Below, piece after piece: positions 61,452 through 64,000 of a stretch of DNA of 64,000 nucleotides. This DNA is from Streptomyces klenkii (GTDB lineage Bacteria; Actinomycetota; Actinomycetes; Streptomycetales; Streptomycetaceae): NCBI RefSeq assembly GCF_003626645.1, contig NZ_RBAM01000009.1, positions 62,001 through 126,000 on the forward strand, read 5' to 3'. Below the pieces are notes generated by a model that had not been told where the DNA came from, did no database searches, and saw only the letters and a program-made list of their open reading frames with translations. Numbering within the stretch: the first letter of the stretch is position 1; the number at the start of each line of letters is the position of its first letter. The position numbers and the translations under genes were made by a program.

Positions 61452-63809
61452 GTGGCCGCAGGCGTGAGCACGCCCGTCCGCAGGCTCCTGCGGCACGAGG
61501 GCGTGCCGCAGGCGGCTCGCCGTGCCGTGTGGACGGTGGCGGCCGGCTGCCCGGGCTTCTACCTCTTCCGGTACGTCACCGGCGACTCCGTCATGGCCCT
61601 GTACGCGATCTTCGGGGCGCTTCCCCTCGCCGTGTTCTGCCGCGTGCCCGGCCCCGCGCCGCAGCGGACCCGCACCCTGCTCGCCGCCCTGCCCGTCGGC
61701 TGGGTCCTCGTCACCGCCGGCACCCTCCTCGCCGTCAGCCCCTGGGCGGCGGCCGCCGGCATGTTCGCCGTCGGCTTCGCCGTCTCCTTCTGCGGCTTCG
61801 GCGGCCCGCGCCTGACCGGCCTCGCCATGGCCTTTCAGCTCTACTACGTGCTGCCCTGCTTCCCGCCGTACGAGCCCGGCACCCTCGGCTCCCGGCTCGC
61901 CGGCCTCACCACCGGCATCCTCCTGGCCGTCCTGGCCGAGCGGTTCCTGTGGCCCGAGCCCGACCCCGTCCCCTACCGCGCCGTCCTCGCCCGGGCCACC
62001 GCGGCCGTCGCCGACTACACCAGCGCCACCGCCTACCACCTGGAGGCCGGCGGCGGCGCGCTGCCCGAGCGGGAGGCGGCCGACCGGGCGCTCGCCGCCG
62101 CCCGCGTCTCCCGCGCGCCCGTCACCGAACGCCCCGCCTCGCCCTCCGCGCACGACCGGGCCCTCAACCACACCCGCGCGGCCGTCCGCCACGTGCGCGA
62201 CCAGCTCGACCGCCTCGCCGACTGCCCCGGCCCCCTCCCCGCCGACCCCGACGCCGTCACCCTGCTCCGGCACACCGAGCTCTCCCTGCGGTCCGTCGCC
62301 GGCGAGCTGCGCACCGGCACCGCCGGCACCCACCCCGACCCGCTGCCCGCCGCCCTCGCCGCCTTCGACGCCGTCCGCGCCGCCGGCCTGCGGGGCACGG
62401 CCACCGAGCGGCTGCGCCAGGACGCCGTCGCCCGGGGCGCCGCAGAAGGCGCCCGGCTGGCCGGCGAGGCCGCCCGCATCGCCCTCGGCCACGGGCCCCC
62501 CGCCGGGCACGGCCCCCCGGCCGGGGACACCGGCGGCTCCGCGCGGCCCGGCACGGACGTCTTCGCGTACGCCACCGCGCCCGCCTACCGGCTGTGGTGG
62601 CAGCGCCTGCGCGTCCACCTGACACCCCACTCGGTCCACTTTCAGAACGCCCTGCGCCTGGCCGCCGCGCTCGCCTGCGCCCGGCTGGTCGTCGGTGTCC
62701 TCGACCTCTCGCACGGCTTCTGGGTGCTGCTCGCCACCCTCAGCCTCATGCGCACCTCGGCGGCCGACACCCGGGCGGCCCTGGGCCCGGCCTTCGCCGG
62801 CACGGTCGCGGGTGCGGCCGTCGCGGCCCTCATGCTCTACGCCGTCGGGGACCGGCCCCTCGTCTATGCCGTCGCGATGCCCTTCGTCATCCTCATCGGC
62901 TTCACCCTGGGCCCGCCGCTCGGGCCCGGCTGGACACAGGCCGCCTACACGCTCGCCTTCGTCCTCGTCTTCAGCCAGCTCGCCACCGCCGACTGGCACC
63001 TGTCCGAGGTCCGGATCCTCGACGTCCTCGTCGGCGGCGCGATCGGTGCCGTCGCCGGCCTGCTGGCCTGGCCGCGCGGCGGCCGGGGCGAACTGGGGCG
63101 CGACATGGCCGACTACCTCGCCGAGTGCGCCGTGGCCTGCCGCGCCGTGACCGCGCTGCTGGGCGACGACCGGTTCCGGCGCGAGCGCTCCCAGGGGGAC
63201 CCGCTGCGCCCCGCGCGCCGCGCGATGTACCTCGCCGAGGCGTCCTTCGCCCAGTACTTGACGGAGCGCATGCACTGCCGGCGGCCCGAGCAGCACTGGG
63301 AGGCCGCCCTGGCCACCGGCCGCGCCGTCGTGCACGGAGCCGAGCTGCTGCTGATGACCCACCAGGACGGCCTGCGCGAGCCCCTCCCGCCGGGTCCGGC
63401 CGCCGCGCTGACCGGCCTCGCGGGGCAGGTGGCGCAGGAGGTGCTGCGCGCGGCGGACTCCTTGCGCAGCGGCCCGCCGAGCGAGCCCCGCACGACCGTC
63501 TCCCGCTATCCGGCGGAGGAGTCCGGCCCGCTGCGCCGCGCCACCGACCGGCAGCCGGGCATCAGCGACGCCCACGTGCTGCTCATCGTCGACACCGAGG
63601 CGTGGCTCACCGGCGTGGCCCACGACGCGGTGCGGACGCGGGCGGCTCCGCGCCGGACGGACGTGCCGGCCACACGTCGAGCAGACCCGCCGGGATCGTG
63701 GCCGGCGGCCGGGCCGGGCGCCGCCGCGGACGGCCTCCGGCACCGTCCTCCTCCGGTTCGTCCCCGGCACGGGGGTGGACGACCAGGACCGGGCACCGGG
63801 CGTGCCTGA
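61452..63809 (+). CDS. FUSC-family membrane transporter
   Basis: 785 residues. N-terminal bundle of about six helices (residues 20-165, for example FGALPLAVFCRVPG, VGWVLVTAGTLLAV), a cytoplasmic helical domain of about 230 residues, then a second bundle (FQNALRLAAALACARLVVGV, FVILIGFTLGPPLGPGW) near 400-545 and a long cytoplasmic C-terminus. This doubled layout is typical of aromatic-acid exporters and fusaric-acid-resistance-like proteins. The GTG at 61452 has GGGAGG seven bases before it. The last 50 residues are low complexity and overlap the convergent stress-protein gene. Confidence 0.8.
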   Translation: MAAGVSTPVRRLLRHEGVPQAARRAVWTVAAGCPGFYLFRYVTGDSVMALYAIFGALPLAVFCRVPGPAPQRTRTLLAALPVGWVLVTAGTLLAVSPWAAAAGMFAVGFAVSFCGFGGPRLTGLAMAFQLYYVLPCFPPYEPGTLGSRLAGLTTGILLAVLAERFLWPEPDPVPYRAVLARATAAVADYTSATAYHLEAGGGALPEREAADRALAAARVSRAPVTERPASPSAHDRALNHTRAAVRHVRDQLDRLADCPGPLPADPDAVTLLRHTELSLRSVAGELRTGTAGTHPDPLPAALAAFDAVRAAGLRGTATERLRQDAVARGAAEGARLAGEAARIALGHGPPAGHGPPAGDTGGSARPGTDVFAYATAPAYRLWWQRLRVHLTPHSVHFQNALRLAAALACARLVVGVLDLSHGFWVLLATLSLMRTSAADTRAALGPAFAGTVAGAAVAALMLYAVGDRPLVYAVAMPFVILIGFTLGPPLGPGWTQAAYTLAFVLVFSQLATADWHLSEVRILDVLVGGAIGAVAGLLAWPRGGRGELGRDMADYLAECAVACRAVTALLGDDRFRRERSQGDPLRPARRAMYLAEASFAQYLTERMHCRRPEQHWEAALATGRAVVHGAELLLMTHQDGLREPLPPGPAAALTGLAGQVAQEVLRAADSLRSGPPSEPRTTVSRYPAEESGPLRRATDRQPGISDAHVLLIVDTEAWLTGVAHDAVRTRAAPRRTDVPATRRADPPGSWPAAGPGAAADGLRHRPPPVRPRHGGGRPGPGTGRA

Positions 63810-64000
63810 GGCAGTGGCGGCTGACCGAGCCGTGCACCAGCCGGTGGACGGGGCCGTGGCTGCCCGCCCCCATCACCAGCATGTCGGTGTCCTCGCGCGC
63901 GCACGCCACGAGCGCCGGCCCGGCGTCCGCCCGCAGCACCCGCGGGCGCACCCGCAGGCGCCGCGCGTCCTCGCCCAGAGCCCTGCGGCAGGCCCGTGAC
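63607..64000 (-). CDS. universal stress protein, C-terminal part (partial)
   Basis: The minus-strand frame is open to the window edge and includes VACAREDTDMLVMGAGSHG and HGSVSRHCLRHARCPVLVVHP, the ATP-binding loop and last strand of UspA domains (GxxxHxx...S). The start lies beyond the window. A Pro/Arg-rich tail after the domain overlaps the FUSC 3' end by about 200 bases; the real stop may be earlier if a sequence error exists. Function: stress-responsive nucleotide-binding protein. Confidence 0.7.
   Translation of the reverse strand, partial: SRACRRALGEDARRLRVRPRVLRADAGPALVACAREDTDMLVMGAGSHGPVHRLVHGSVSRHCLRHARCPVLVVHPRAGDEPEEDGAGGRPRRRPARPPATIPAGLLDVWPARPSGAEPPASAPRRGPRR

Overview
The window is about 73 percent GC with strong codon-position bias. 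It carries a rodlin, an NsdA-type developmental regulator, a HKD-type secreted phospholipase D, a DUF397 protein, a TIGR04222 membrane protein and a few rare TTA (bldA) codons. This fits a Streptomyces chromosome. Most genes look like ordinary chromosomal genes; I saw no prophage, transposase, integrase, CRISPR array, tRNA or rRNA.

Layout. 1-7.3 kb: conserved hypothetical, DUF1023 hydrolase, an ArsR/MFS pair behind a perfect 36-bp palindrome, and two secreted alpha/beta hydrolases. 7.3-9.5 kb (minus strand): polyprenyl diphosphate synthase and a TPR protein. 9.8-12.2 kb: a three-gene, translationally coupled operon of a DUF692 multinuclear iron oxygenase, a small partner and a TIGR04222 membrane protein with a Ser/Gly/Cys/His tail. 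12.3-16.6 kb: phospholipase D, a penicillin-binding-protein-like serine hydrolase and a PAP2 phosphatase. 16.7-32.7 kb: an acyl-CoA catabolic region (acyl-CoA dehydrogenase, nitronate monooxygenase, three acyl-CoA synthetases, PaaK, enoyl-CoA hydratase, a double OB-fold DUF35 protein and two thiolase-fold proteins), interrupted by a Ser/Thr kinase fused to about eight 42-residue TPRs. Three kinds of operator-like palindrome mark its promoters. 32.8-45.4 kb: DUF397 protein, an isopenicillin-N-synthase-type oxygenase behind a 22-residue leader peptide, rodlin, cell-wall amidase, phosphotransferase, NsdA-like regulator, SpoIIE-type phosphatase, a HEAT-like protein and small exported proteins. 45.7-49.5 kb: DUF4956 and VTC-domain genes behind a PHO-box-like repeat, then an esterase and a sugar-epimerase-fold protein. 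50.3-60.0 kb: an eight-gene exopolysaccharide operon. 60.0-64.0 kb: YchJ, a NodB deacetylase, a FUSC transporter and the end of a universal stress protein.

Two systems stand out. The first is the DUF692 operon, where a Cys-modifying-type oxygenase sits next to a membrane protein whose last 43 residues hold six Cys and four His; this suggests a membrane-anchored, post-translationally modified metal-binding tail. The second is the 50.3-60.0 kb operon. It combines an Agd3/PelA-like deacetylase, a PelF glycosyltransferase, a multi-pass membrane protein, sugar-nucleotide enzymes, a spherulin-4 (GH135-like) protein and a GH114 lipoprotein. This is the enzyme set of fungal galactosaminogalactan and bacterial Pel loci in one bacterial operon, with a TTA codon at the fourth position of the putative export gene. 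All assignments are from reading the sequence; no database search was run.
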